From: Planococcus citri
Taxonomy: Eukaryota; Arthropoda; Insecta; Hemiptera; Pseudococcidae
Direction of reading: 5' to 3'
NCBI RefSeq assembly: GCF_950023065.1
Contig: NC_088680.1
Coordinates: 59,929,350 to 59,993,349 of the forward strand
DNA: 64,000 nt
Below are positions 11,989 to 24,249 of this stretch, one piece after another (positions within the stretch are counted from its first letter, which is position 1; each line of letters starts with the position of its first letter). The position numbers and the translations under genes are program-made. The notes below the pieces were generated by a model. That model ran no database searches. It was not told the origin of the DNA and worked only from the letters and a program-made list of their open reading frames with translations.

Positions 11989-13054
11989 AAATGAGGGAAA
12001 AAATCAAAATTTCACCAAATTGACCAAAAAAACTGAAATTTGGGATATACCCTATTTTCGACATGCCAAATCAATTTGAAACGGTTTCAACCCGTTTTGA
12101 GCAGTTCTGGAGCCTCCAGCAGATTTTTGAAACTTTAGATTTTCACAAAATTTCATCAAATGGAGATGGAAAGCTGAAATTTACTCTACACTTCAATTTT
12201 AACACCCTCTGAAGACGACTTCAGGTGAGTTCAAGTAATTTTAGGGCCTCCAGCGACTTTTTTGAAAATTACTAGACGAGCCTCCAGTAGATTTTTGAAA
12301 CTTGAAATTTCCCCAACATTAATTTATCAAATGGAGTTGGCAAGCTGAAATTTACTTCGCAGACTACATGGTGGTTTCAAATGGTTTTGAAGCTTCCAGC
12401 TAGTTTTAGGAAATTTCAATTTTTCAAAAAAACGTCATACAACCTTTCAAAAAGTTGCTGGAGGCTCCAAAACGACTCGAAGTTCACCGGCAGTCAACTT
12501 CGTAGCGAATTGAAATTACTTTGCAGAATGAATTTCGACTCCCCATCTTGGTTTGATAAAATTTCGGGGAAATTTCAAGTTTCAAATATCTACTGGAGGC
12601 TCCAGTCATGTTCAAAAAAGTCGTTGGAGGCTCTAAAATGACTTGAAATTCAACAGAAGCCATTTTCAGAGGGTGTTAAAATTGGAGTGTAGAGTAAATT
12701 TCAGCTTTCCATTTCTATTTGATGAAATTTTGTGAAAATTTAAAGTTTCAAAAATCTGCTGGAGGCTTCAGGAATTTTCAAAAAGTCGCTGGAGGATCCA
12801 AAACGACTTGAAATTCACCTGCATGTACTTCGTAGCGTATTGAAATTAGTTTTTAGAATAAATTTTAGCTTTACAACTTCAATTTGATGGAATTTTGTGG
12901 GAATTTCGAGTTTCAAAAATCTGCTGGAGGCTCCAGAACTGCTCAAAACGGGTTGAAACCGTTTCCAATCGATTTGGCATGTCGAAAATAGGATATATCC
13001 CAAATTTCAGTTTTCTTGGTCAATTTGGTGATATTTTGATTTTTTCCCTCATTT
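11989..13054. mobile_element. Foldback element F4
   Basis: The left arm ATGAGGGAAAAAATCAAAAT is mirrored by ATTTTGATTTTTTCCCTCAT at the right end. The arms repeat short phrases such as TGGAGCCTCCAGCAGATTTT and its reverse complement. The same core occurs inside the larger foldback at 52394-53944. No open frame of note. True ends may lie slightly further out. Confidence 0.65.
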
Positions 13055-14110
13055 TTTGGCCTAAATTTGATTTTCAAAAATTCACCAAAAATCGAAAAAC
13101 GCACTTTAGCACATGAAATTTTGACAGGTGGTAAATTTTTGCATGATCTTTCGATCTACCTTTGTAAAGTTTGAAAAAGTTCGTGTAAAGTCCTATGTTA
13201 AAACGCAAAATCTGCGATTTCGGCTGACCTGTCAATCAAAATGGCCGCCATTTTGTAAGTAAGGCCAACTTTTTTTTGGCAAGTTTGCTTTAAAATGTTC
13301 CTTAGGATCTCCCCTTGAAGAATAAAGTTGTTCCGGAGAATCGGGGGGGGGGGGTGCAATTACTCCTATTGTCATATGCCGGACTAATAGTGACTCTTAA
13401 ATGAACTCTAGAACAATTTCTTAAGATATCATTTTGTCGTTTAATGAACTAGCAGCAAAAAAAAAAAAAAAATGGATTCATGAACGTGATTCGTAACTCA
13501 TCGTAATGAATCTCGAATAATCAATTACAGCCAGAAAAATATGATTCGAATCATGGATCATGAATCACGTCTGAAAGAAACGATTCAAACGCGAATCAAA
13601 TCATAATTATGTAAAATTTTCCACACGAATCATATGATTCAAATTACGAAAAAAAAAACAAACAAAAAACAGCAGTGGTATACGAGCCAGTTTTGAATAG
13701 GTACCTATATATATTTTTAAATCTTTCTATCTAGAATTTATGAATTTACATTAGAACTGGATCTCTTGGAATTTCACGGTAACTGCCTGAATCAACCAAA
13801 AAGGGGCTCAATGAGCACTAAACAAAGTTGTAGGTGCTCAAGTTGATTATTGGCCCCTTTCAAGCAACTTGTTGAAATGTTTGGAGAATTGTAGGCAATT
13901 CAGAATGGTCTAAAGACATGGTTAAGTAGGTACTGAAGTGTGATGGTCGGGGAGGGGTGAAATGAAGTAATTACTCTTGCTGATTCATTTTGTTTGATAA
14001 AAACGTATTGATATTTTTTCTAAAGCTAAAAATCACAATAAAAATTTTTCTCCCCAATTTTTTCAATTTTTGAAAATTCTTCAAAATTCTGAAAATCAGG
14101 TGCAGCACTT
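13055..14110. other. Intergenic, no gene seen
   Basis: Holds an A-run near 13457, a cluster of GATTCGAATCATGATT-type short palindromes at about 13480-13640, and a small imperfect hairpin near 13790-13870. No coding signal. Confidence 0.4.
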
Positions 14111-14660
14111 GAAGTACGGTGTCGTGTTGTGTGATCTTACGAATGAGTAAAGTTTCTAATAACGACCTACCTATAGGTAATAATACATTTTATTGGATAA
14201 ACAATTTCGACAACCCTATTTATATTGTGCATTATCCAGTTTTTTAACATGAAGATGAGTATCATTTCTCTCTAAAAGTAGAAATCGAACTGCAAATTGG
14301 TGTAGAATGCGATGATCTCAACGCTAATAATTTTTAACTTATTTATTTTGACCCACTGTTATATTGATGTTACATTTTTTGGTATTAGCCATTAGGTAAA
14401 AACGAATGAAATTAATTATTATTAAAACTAATTTCTAATTTAATTATTTTGCCCAACTGTAACATATAATGATACATTTGGTATGAGGTAAAAATGAATG
14501 AAATTACCTATTACTAAAATATGAATACATGTAGGTACATTTAGGTACCTATGTATTTGTATGTCCATCCACCATTACAATAGAAAAATTTGGAAACGAT
14601 TTTTTAGACCGATTCATCATGGATAGATAAGAACTCAGTATTTAAATCGCTTATTGCATA
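14111..14660 (-). other. 3' flank paralogous to that of gene A
   Basis: Blocks match 1200-1560 (GTTGTGTGATCTTACGAATG, CATTTTATTGGATAAAC, CAACCCTATTTATAT). It lies downstream of the orphan finger exon at 14675-15130, as expected if a whole unit's 3' end was duplicated. There is no independent gene. Confidence 0.4.
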
Positions 14661-14674
14661 TGCGACATTTGAAG

Positions 14675-15130
14675 TTATTTTTTTTTACTATGAGTCCCTT
14701 GATGTACAACAAGGCTGCATTTGTCAGAAAAACTTGTACCACAGGTTTGGCAATGAAACGGTTTTTGATCAGAATGTACTAGCAGGTGGTGAATCATGAT
14801 GGCATTTTTATGGTTAAATATTTTTCCGCAAACAGCACACTCGAAACAAGCGACTTCCGTATGCATATATCGTTCGTGCTTTAATTTAGTGCGATTGTGC
14901 TTGAATCGTGCGTCACAAATGTCGCATTTGTAGGGTTTCTTTTTGCTATGAGTTGCTTGATGTCTGATGAGGTGGTATTTTCTAGCGAATAGTTTCTTAC
15001 ACTTTGGACACACGAATGGCTTCGATAGTTGTTTTCGCTGGTGTCTGCTCCAATCAGATTTATTGGAAAACGTTTTATCACAAATATCGCAATGATATGG
15101 AGGTGAATCTATCATCAATACTCCTCGTGC
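14675..15130 (-). pseudogene. Orphan C2H2 finger exon, truncated
   Basis: A good acceptor (TTCCTGCAG) precedes 15130 and the frame is phase 0, as in other finger exons. It reads five fingers (CDICDKTF, CPKCKKLF, CDICDARF, CAVCGKIF, CQTCGTSF), then meets a TAA at 14677-14675 in a long A-run, where paralogues continue with AAAGAA. Remnants of finger 6 follow for about 30 nt before the alignment falls into 3' flank. Fingers 1 and 4 carry one-residue insertions before their final His. No linker or THAP exon lies within the 7 kb upstream. It could be an alternative terminal exon for gene B or a relic; I favour a relic. Confidence 0.7.
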
Positions 15131-15883
15131 CTGCAGGAAAAAAATGACTGAATTAAGTTTGTGTTTGAATTCTTTTTGCAAGTTATAAATCCTATATTTT
15201 GCATGATTGTGTTTGCGTAGCCCATTATGAGAAAGAATACCTACATTATTGTACTACATCTACCTTTGTACATACTTCTACATTCTATACCAGATGCATA
15301 TAAATACGTATTGACTCTATTTTATGAAAAACAAAGACTCAATTAGGTATGCATATCATTACTTATTATTATCACATATCAAGGTATGAGAGTGCGTCAG
15401 CATAGTAGGTACCCAATTGACAAAATCGTAAGCGTTTTGCTAGCGGAACCTCGCGTTTACCTCGCTGACTCGCGTTTATCTGGCGAATTTCTCGCGATTT
15501 CCAGCTAGCAACATTTCCTTCCTTACGCAAATCAAGCAGTTTACTAGCGATTGTAAGCTAGCGTTTCAGATGCTCGCAAAAAGCTAGCGATCATCTAGCA
15601 CATTTCAGCTACTTTAAAAATGGTTAGATTTGCTCGTTTTATGCTCGCGAAAAGCAAGCGATCATCTCGCGCACTTGAGCTAGTTTGAAAATGCTTAGAT
15701 TTGCTCGTGTAATTCTAGCGATCTGCGAGTGAATTTTTGCTAGCTTTCCTACTCATGACGCATGACGTCACAATCACATGATTACGGTTATAGTCTTTGT
15801 TTTTAAAGGGTATTCCAGAGTAAAATAGATAAAATGCCCCTGCCCTTGGAATTTTTGAAATTTTGATGAAACATTGTTGGGTT

Positions 15884-17210
15884 CAACCCCCTCCCCCCAT
15901 ATTTACCACTCAAAATGCCGTTTTTTAAAAATTTTTTATGCCTATTAACAATCAAGATTGCGAGGTACAATTTTGGAAACACGTTTTCTGGATGTATTCT
16001 TGACCCTCAGACATCATATACTATATTCGAAATTTTTTCTTTGGTGCGCCGTGGTGAAAACTTGGAATAATGCATTGTAGGGGGATGGGGGGTGAAATGG
16101 GAATTTTGAGAAAAATGATTATCAATGAGTGGGGTATCGTTTTCATATGATTCAATACCGCTGAGCACGCATATGACCTCAGATTTTCTGCTACACTCAC
16201 CTACCCCTCCCCAGAGTCCCTCAGCCCCCCTCAATTTTCACAATTTTTGAAATAAAGTTATTTTGATGACATTGGTGTCGTTTTCATATGATTCGATACC
16301 GCTGAGCACGAATATGACTTAAGATTTTCTGCTGCACTCACCTTCCCCTCTCCAGAGCCCCTCAGCCCCCCTCAATTTTCACGATTTTCGAAATAAAGTT
16401 ATTTTGATGATGTTGGTTTCATTGCTATGGGAAAATCACATAGGTTCATTGTTATTGTACATGACATTTCTCGTAGAATGAGCTACAGCACGGGCTCCCC
16501 CTCATAACATTCTTTACTTTTTTTTTATCAGTATTTCGTTACCATATTTTTTTCTCGTGATTTTTCATGTAGGTAGTCATTGAATTATAAAATACATACT
16601 CATACGTACTCAAGTTACAGTTATCATGAATATTATTATGCCACATATGCTCTGTATACCTATACAGTGCAGTACACATACAGATTTGTAACGTTTTCTG
16701 TGTAGCAAAAAAATCAAGGGTCCACCCCCTCGGGGGGAGTCATGTGCTGTAGCTCATTCTACGAAAAATTTTATGTACAATAACAATGCACTTATGTAAT
16801 TTTCCCATAGCAACAAAACCAATGTCATCAATACAACTTTATTTCAAAAATCGTGAAAATTGAGGGGGGCTGAGGGACTCTGGAGAGGGGTGGGTGAGTG
16901 TAGCAGAAAATCTGAGGTCATATTCGTGCTCAGCGGTATTGAATCATATGAAAATGATACCCTACTCATTGATAATCATTTTTCTCAAAATTCCCATTTC
17001 ACCCCCCATCCCCCTACAATACATTATTCCAAGTTTTTCACCACAGCGCACCAAAGAAAAAATTTCGAATATAGTATATGATGTCTGAGGGTCAAGAATA
17101 CATCCAAAAAACGTGTTTCCAAAATTGTACCTCGCAATCTTGATTGTTAATAGGCATAAAAAAATGAAAAAAACGCCATTTTGAGTGGTAAATATGGGGG
17201 GAGAGGGTTG
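15884..17210. repeat. Foldback element F6 inside T1
   Basis: The left arm reads TTTACCACTCAAAATGCCG; the right arm ends with the inverse, TGAGTGGTAAATATGGGGGG. The arms are roughly 600 bp and include blocks such as CACCCCCCATCCCCCTACA. The small open frames in it (about 75 codons at 16007-16234 and 16860-17081) are mirror images of one another and carry no domain, so I do not call them genes. Confidence 0.7.
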
Positions 17211-17650
17211 AAAATTTTTGTGGAGATACCTACCAAGGATATACATAACTTCCAGAAAAATTTTCAAAATCGGCTGAAATGGAGCTGAGAAAAGTGTTAT
17301 TGAAATTTCAAAAAAGGGGGGTTCCCAAAAAGGGGAGGTGGTGTGGATCTAAAATTTTTCACGCGGTAGCTTCTCGATGGTACCTACTTTCCATGCTAGT
17401 ATCAACCCGAACGCTCTCGGGGGGCCGTTTCACCCCTCCTATGCGCCGATAGTTTTTTTGTGTTTTTTAGACAACCCCTCTCATTTGAATGGTTCCAGCT
17501 CCGGCCCCCTTGGGGGTGGAAGGAAAATTGATGTATAACTAGATCGGAAATTTGACGTAGATTCTTTTATCTAACCACATATTTTTCGCTAAAATGCAAT
17601 GCGGGGGAGAAAATTGCAAAAAACTGGTTTGGGGGGCTTAGTTCCGCAAT
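17175..17650 (+). repeat. Dispersed repeat R, copy 1
   Basis: Shares long blocks in the same orientation with 53967-54440, for example GGATATACATAAC, GAGAAAAGTGTTATTGAAAT and CATGCTAGTATCAACCCGAA. Homology starts within the right arm of F6, so R and that arm travelled together. Confidence 0.65.
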
Positions 17651-18010
17651 AGGGCAGAACGCTCACCAGGGACGAGCGGGGACTCATCGGATTCGTGTTC
17701 AGCACACAAAAATGGACCGGTATACCAATTTTAAGCTTTCTACCTCACGTTTCCCAATGACCCTTTTTTTTGTCCAATTTTCCTGGACTATGATGTAAAT
17801 TTTTCAATTTTTTATTGAGGTTTTAAGTAGGTAGGTCTACCTACCTAACTGAAAATTCAATTTATAGATAAATTATTGATAATGAACATTCTTCTTTAAA
17901 AAATTTGCAATGAGAAACACTGATTCACACACTGCAATCCAATAAATGCCACATTACAAACTTGTACAGTGATACACCAATCAATACTTGGAGGGCCTGA
18001 ATCAAATATC

Positions 18011-18085
18011 TCCGTGGTGGCCATGTCGTTAAGCATAGGTAGTTAGGAACATAGGGTTGCTGGTTCGAATCCCCGTTAATTAGGT
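18011..18085 (+). ncRNA. tRNA-like Pol III promoter module in T1
   Basis: The A-box-like TGGCCATGTCG at 18018 and B box GGTTCGAATCC at 18062 are 44 nt apart, the spacing of a short-variable-arm tRNA. The T-stem and acceptor stem pair poorly, so this is a tRNA-derived relic or SINE head and not a working tRNA. It resembles the module at 49868-49942. Confidence 0.5.
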
Positions 18086-18539
18086 AGGAAAATTTTCGTA
18101 GGTAAATTAGGTCTTAAAAAATTCGTTGTGATAAGGGGAATTCAGATGTGAAGAAATTCTCAAAATTGAGGGTACCTAACCCCACTCTTTTAATTTTTGA
18201 AAATAAAATTTTGACTTTAATGGGTGATTATTATTTTATTTAGTGGAATGCTAGCGTATAGCGAGCTGAGAAAGAAGCAACATGTTCTGCTAGCGTTTTT
18301 ATCGCTCAAAAAAATCCGAAAACTGCACAAAACGCTAGCTTTCTGCTAGCTTTTTCCTAGCTGAGGCTCGCTTTCTTTTAACGAACACGCTAGCTTTTTG
18401 CTAGTGATTTTCTAGCGTGAAACACTGGCGAAAAAAAGCTAGCAGAGAGTCCCAAAATCACGCTAGTGCGCTAGCGCAATTGTAGCGTAGTTAGCTAGCT
18501 ATTGTCTAGCATTTTAATCCAAATTTTTGTCAATTGGGT

Positions 18540-18899
18540 AGGTAGGTATGTATGTATTTACCTACTTGATGTGAAGGTTATTCATATTTTATGCTGGAGC
18601 TAAACACAATACTCATCATTACTCAGAGGTATATGAAAGTGTACTAATGAACACAAGTTTTTAATTCAATTAGTTTGCCACACTACATGATGAAAAATTA
18701 TGCACAGGTAAAAATGAAAAAAAAAAGTAAGCATTGCTAAAATAAGAACACATAGGTATGTCTATCTACCATTGCAACTTAAAAATTTGAAACAATTTTT
18801 TGACTCTTTTGTCATGGATAAAATAAGAACTCAAATAAAGCCACAAAAAACAAAGAAAAATCAAATTTGGATCTGTACACATTCAAATACCTACTAATT
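18540..18899 (-). other. 3' flank of gene B
   Basis: Matches the flanks at 59480-59690 and 54600-54780 (AAGTAAGCATTGC, GGTATGTCTATCTACCATTG, CAAATTTGGATCTGTACACA). It is separated from the gene B finger exon by the TIR element at 18900-22395. Confidence 0.4.
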
Positions 18900-19089
18900 A
18901 AGGTAAAGTACCAGTTATGGATAGGTTTTCAACAATTTTTTTAGGTAATGGATGAACCAAAACTAAGGCGTCCAATAATTGGAAAAGAAAAAACTCTCTC
19001 CTTATTTTTAAGCTTTATATTGCAAAGATTTTTTCAAAAAGTACAACTTTTCATCATCAGGCGAGAGCACTTGCACCTGTACAACAATG

Positions 19090-20085
19090 ACCATGCTAAT
19101 TTCAATGTGAATGTCGACCCATCCACATTTTCGACTCTGTGTTGAGCCAATTGTTGATGTAATTGTCGACCAATGTTGATCGGCATTTTTGTCGACCAAT
19201 GTTAATCGGCATTTATGTCGACAATTGGCTCGACACAGGGTTGAAATTTACATTGACAAGTGGAGTCCAAATGTGACGGATGTGGATGGATCGACATCGG
19301 CATCAAAATTTACGTCGACCTCCAGCTACGCAAAATTGTTAAATTTTAGTTTCAAAATTGAAATTTTTTTCCAAAAATCATTTTCTCTTACACACTTAGG
19401 TGGCCATTGCTCATGCTGAAAGCGAAAGCAGCATCGACGCAGAGGCCACCTCTGAGAAGTACACACAGAAAGTCCATATTCAGTATAGTTGAACATTAAA
19501 CTCTTTATACTGAAAGGTGCAAAAGGTTATCTAATTGTAAGAGTACTAAACTAATACATTTTCATGTCGACGACACGTCAATGTTAATGTTGATGTGAAA
19601 TTCGACATCAACAAATACATCCACAATATCAACTTAATTTTTCAAATTTGAGAAATCTTTGAAAATTCGGTCGATGTTAGTCTCGATGTATTTTTGGACG
19701 ATCGACTTTCACATCGACATAACATCGATAACTCCAAACTATGGAAAAGTGAATAATTTTATCAAGGCCATTAAAAAATTTTTCTCCCTTCAAACAAAGA
19801 TCATCTTTTCAAATGTTTACTGAGCTTTTAAACACTGAAACAGAAATTTTAATTCTGAAAAATTGGTCGACATAGTTGTGGATGTAAATTTCAAGCATCA
19901 AATTTTACATCAACATGTCAACATTGCATGTCGAGGTATCAGAAATAATGAGAAAATTTCAAAAATTTCCATTAACCTGGCTTCTTTATGGACAGAAGAT
20001 TCCTATTAAATAACTTTTTGGTCACTTTTCCATCATCATGTTGGAAAGAAACATAGTCAATGTAAATGTCGACGTCGACAATTGT
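19090..20085. repeat. GTCGAC-rich block in E1
   Basis: GTCGAC and near-variants with TGTTGATGTCGA-like text recur many times. A 26 bp unit starting GTCGACCAATGTT is repeated in tandem near 19165-19216, and 19130-19250 is partly palindromic around GAGCCAATTG. No coding signal. Confidence 0.5.
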
Positions 20086-21323
20086 TGTATGGGCAACACT
20101 AAAATAATTGAGTAAATCAACATTCTCTATGATGAACATCAAATTTTAACTGGCCATATTGCCCAAATGCGTCTATTTTCTCTAAATTAATCGAGAAAAT
20201 AAAAGCCTGGTTGAGGATAGGTCCGAACTAAAGAATTTGAGGCCCGGGTGCGGATAAGTCCTGCTTGAGGATAGAATTTTTTTTCAAATTTAGAAAAAAA
20301 TTTACCGGAAATACAGTTTACACCACAAATAAGTAACGTTTAAGCGACACCAGTACTCCAAATTTGAAAACATGCTCAATTATCACACATTTTATACCTC
20401 ATCAAATAAGCATGTACCAATGTGACTAAACAGTAAACATTCGCAAAAAATTTTGAAACCCTCAAAAACGGATTCTTTGACTTATTTGCTATCAGAATAG
20501 TCCATCAACCGCAAAAAATAACAAATTTATTTACCTTTTTCCATTTTTCCAAAATTTCACAAAATGAAACACTTCGAAAATCACCAGAAATTTTACACTT
20601 TCATTTCAGGATTATTTTTTAGGACTTCAGAGTTGAGAATCACAATGTAAAGTTGTACACATGTTAACTAGATGACGAAGAAAAAGATATATGTACATAT
20701 TAGGTAAAGTACATACCAGTTGCAGATCCTGTACCCAGTTATGGATCTTCATTTTGTGGCGTTCCAAATTGTCAAAAATGAAAATACGAAGCTTGATATC
20801 TTTTTCTGTGACATCCTTACAACACAAAAACAACAAGTTCAACGGAAAAAAGTTTTATGGGCGCGGAAAAAATAATAATTGATAACTGTGTGAAAAATTT
20901 TGGGTAAAAATTTTGACGTGTAATTTCAAAAATTCAAAAAAATTATAAAACGTGGTATTTTTTCTGAAAAAGTGATTCAATGGGAAGTGAGCAGTGCCTT
21001 CTTTGAAAATTTCAATGTTTCATGAGTGGAGAATGTGAGTGACCCATTTGATAGGCATTTGTTCCAACAAAAACAAATTTATGAATAATTTGCCAAATTT
21101 ATGTCAATGCATATCAAACCCAGGCTATAACTTATCGTTTGATGAAGGAGCGATGATGATCATTTACATTTGATTGGAATTTCGTGAATTTATTTTTGAT
21201 CTGCAAGCCGGCCAGAAATTTTTGATCCGCAACTGGGCTTTTAAATTTTTGATCCATAAGTGGTATTCATTTTTTTCATTGAATTTTTAGCTACTCTCTC
21301 AAATTTCGAATAAAATGCAATCG

Positions 21324-21875
21324 CAGTTGGGTGAAAATCTGCCCTTCTGCCAATAAATACACGGTAAAGAGCAGTTTAATTGGCGTTTTATACTTCAACA
21401 CAACTTTAAACTGCTGCCATGCAGCAGATTTTACAATTTCCAAAATTGCACTCCAATTCATGGGCGTAATTTGAAGGGACTGTTTAGGTTGTCACATTTT
21501 CTGCACAGCAGATGCTGATAAACATGCCACAAGAATATTTTGTAGCGCATTTTTATCGCGTAAAGCCGCAACGCTTCTAATTATGTGGCGTATTTTTGCA
21601 TGTTGAAAAAACCAGCCACAAAAATACGCTAAGCAAATATTTCGTAGCATATTTATTTGCATATTTGCTGAAAAACGCGCTTAAAAGGGGTATTTTGCGC
21701 GTGTGTTCCAGCTTAGTATATAAATCTTTAGTCACTTCTTCCAAGTGCTCTGGTGGCGTAGGTAGCAAGGATTCCACTCACAGATCCGGGCTGGTGCAGA
21801 AAAAGCATTGGCGTAAAGTGTTAAATCTCCTGCCCACGTTTTTATGTCGCGTAAGAGCAGATTTTCACCCAACTG
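21324..21875. mobile_element. Small TIR element (MITE) nested in E1
   Basis: A 19 bp perfect inverted repeat begins CAGTTGGGTGAAAATCTGC and is mirrored at 21857-21875. About 550 bp, with no frame related to transposases; the 113-codon open frame across it has no recognisable domain. Confidence 0.6.
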
Positions 21876-22403
21876 GGATAGGTATGAATACAGAAATCGG
21901 TGAAGCTAAATATAAGTTTGGACAAATACAACCTTGAGTTGGAAAATTTTCAAACAAATTGCCATTAAAATGCATCCTAAATTTATAAGGGCCCGCTTGT
22001 GGATCTGAAATTTTTGATCCGTAATTGGTACTTTTTTGGTCTCAGATTTTTTCCCTGTAACTTATCCGTGAAACATTGAAAATTTTCCCAGTGATAGGTT
22101 GTTATGGAAGTTATCTTCTATTGATGTATGGGTATTGGGTATAACTTTATGATTGGGTGGGAACACCGCAACCGGTGATTATTTCAGAGGGTTAGGAAGG
22201 TTCCCTTTACAAACATTGATGATAAAATTTTGAAAAAGGTTGAAATTTACGCCCCACCCTACAGAATTTTTTAAAAAACGTGATCCAAAACTGGTACTTT
22301 ACCTTATATATGTATTTTTTTTGGCCACATAGAGGGAACTCTACAAAATGATTATCCATATCTGGTGTCAATATCCGAAACTGGTACTCTACCTTATTGA
22401 AAT

Positions 22404-23027
22404 CTAACCACATCGAGATGATATGTGATAGGCTAGATCTATTTTCCGGGAATATTTCTTGCCGCATTGGGCGCATTCAAAACGAGATCCCTCAACATGT
22501 AAACGTTCGTGCCTCATCTTATTCTGTTGGTATTTGAACAGCTGCTCGCATATGTGGCATTTGAAGCTTCTTTCTTTACTGTGAGTCCGTTGGTGTCTAG
22601 TAAGACTCTGTTTCAAGGAAAAGCTTGTGCCACAACTTTGGCAGCGAAACGGTTTTATACCAGAATGTATTCGCAGGTGGCGAACAAGAGAAGGTTTATG
22701 ATTGAACATTTTCCCACAAACAGCACACTCAAAACAAACGACTTCCGTATGCATATATCGTTCTCGTGCCTTAATTTAATGTTATTGTGCTTGAATCTTG
22801 AGTCACAAAAATCGCATTTGTATGGTCTATTTTCGCCATGACTTGCTTGATGCCTAAGCAGATCGCATTTGTAAGCAAACGAATTTTTACACTTTGAGCA
22901 CAGGAATGGCTTTGAATGTGTTTTCTGATGTCTAGTCCAATCAGATTTTTCAGAAAACGTTTCATCACAAATATTGCAACAGTATGGAGGTGAATCTCGC
23001 ATCAATACTCCTCGTGCCTGCAGGAAA
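22404..23027 (-). pseudogene. Gene B finger exon, frameshifted
   Basis: Acceptor CCTGCAG precedes 23027. Fingers 1-2 (CNICDETF, CSKCKNSF) and the start of finger 3 (CDFCDSRF) are in one frame. After a 2 nt insertion in the finger 3-4 linker, fingers 4-7 (CAVCGKMF, CQSCGTSF, CHICEQLF, CAQCGKKY) continue in another frame to a stop at 22404. Finger sequences themselves are well kept, so the lesion looks recent. Confidence 0.8.
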
Positions 23028-24169
23028 AAAACGACTGAAATAATTTTATGGATGTTATCCTTTAGCAAGTTTCAAGTCCTGTTCTTTTGAATGATTGTGA
23101 AAGAATATTTCTCAGCTAATAGAAAAGTGAATCATAAGATTCTTGTGCATATTGTATATCTATCTACGTATACTTCTGCATTCTACACTAGACGCATACA
23201 TATTGACACTATTTCATAAAAAAGAAATATTCAAAAGTATGGATGCGTATCATGGACTTACAATTTTTACTTAGTGTCAATGTATGAGAGTGCGTCAACA
23301 TAATAGGTTTAGGTATGTATTTACCTACTTAATGTGAAGCGTACTCGTATCTCATGATGGAGCTTAGCACAATGCACATCATTACTCAGAGGTAGGTATA
23401 TGTAGGTTTACTAACCTTTTGTGAAACTATGTCCGAGGTTTGTATCGAGGTAGCTACGCTAGGAAGTTGTTTTTTCTTTTTTACAGAGGGAGTAATCCTG
23501 CCCTCACCGCCATTTTTTCGGCGTTTTGAGCCCGCAGCTGAAGGAGAGGCCTGCTTGTTGCGCTAAAGTGATCAACATAAATGTTGTGCTGAAAAGGTAA
23601 CTGCCCTAAAGCTACTTGAAATCATATCAGTTACTCTTTTACCTGGCCCACATTTAGCTCATCATCATTACAGTTTGGTTGTTGGGTTGTCACTTGCACT
23701 TGTTCCATCCGCTGGGTTTGCCCAACAACGTGTGCTTTATCGAATTGTTCATTATTTGAACTGGCAGAGGCATCATTACTACGCCTGTGGAAAAAATTGA
23801 AAATCTATAAATGTATTTCAATACTTTAATTTTCAAAAAATGTATTTATTAAGTAAGTATTGCTTACAATTGACAGTTAATTTGAGGACTGGCCGAAATA
23901 CCACTGAAGTTTAACCTTGTCGTCGTCGAGTACGTTCGAGAACACATCATTGGTCGCTTTTGTCGAATTAGAGAAACAGTTCCCTAAGCCTTTTGAGGCG
24001 GAATCTAGCAAACAATTTTGTGGAAATTTAAAAATGAAGTTCATACATTTTTTTAAAGTACAGAATAATTCTATTTATGCTACACAAATTTATTTATTAA
24101 TTTCCTACTCGTAGGAACCGCGTATATTCTCTTTTTTAATAAAATTATTTAATGTCCCTACGAGCAGAA

Positions 24170-24249
24170 TTTTTTCCTCAGGAAAAATCTCAAAAAAAAT
24201 CGCCAAACCCCCTTACCACTTCTTGGTCGAATTGGCGTGGAATGACCCT
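24170..24249. mobile_element. Fragment of foldback F1
   Basis: CTTACCACTTCTTGGTCGAA and GGCGTGGAATGACCC match the right end of the F1 copies at 6424-8970 and 45708-47129. Only about 80 bp remains. Confidence 0.6.

Larger units (their letters stand above)
15411..18539. mobile_element. TIR element T1, rich in GCTAGC motifs
   Basis: The ends are ACCCAATTGACAAAA and TTTTTGTCAATTGGGT, flanked by AGGT at 15407-15410 and 18540-18543 (4 bp duplication; TAGGTA with slightly shorter ends is an alternative). The paralogous flank near 23290-23330 lacks the element, which supports insertion. The subterminal 300 bp at each end is packed with CTAG-containing motifs (GCTAGCG, AGCTAG). The interior holds the foldback at 15884-17210, the dispersed repeat R and a tRNA-like module. 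No transposase frame is visible. Confidence 0.7.
18900..22395. mobile_element. TIR element E1 in the gene B 3' flank
   Basis: The left end is AAGGTAAAGTACCAGTTATG; the right end reads AACTGGTACTCTACCTT. The 17 bp tips differ at one base. TA (or ATT) flanks both sides. Internal copies of the end sequence near 20701 and 22290 suggest nested or duplicated ends. Comparison with 59690 and 3254 shows it split the short gap between the finger-exon stop codon and the conserved 3' flank. No transposase frame seen. Confidence 0.65.

Noticed and set aside
16007..17081. Two similar 73-75 codon frames in F6
   Set aside because: They are the two arms of a foldback read in opposite directions, with no domain and no splice context.
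18011..18085. Functional tRNA gene
   Set aside because: Boxes and spacing fit, but the T-stem and acceptor stem do not pair.
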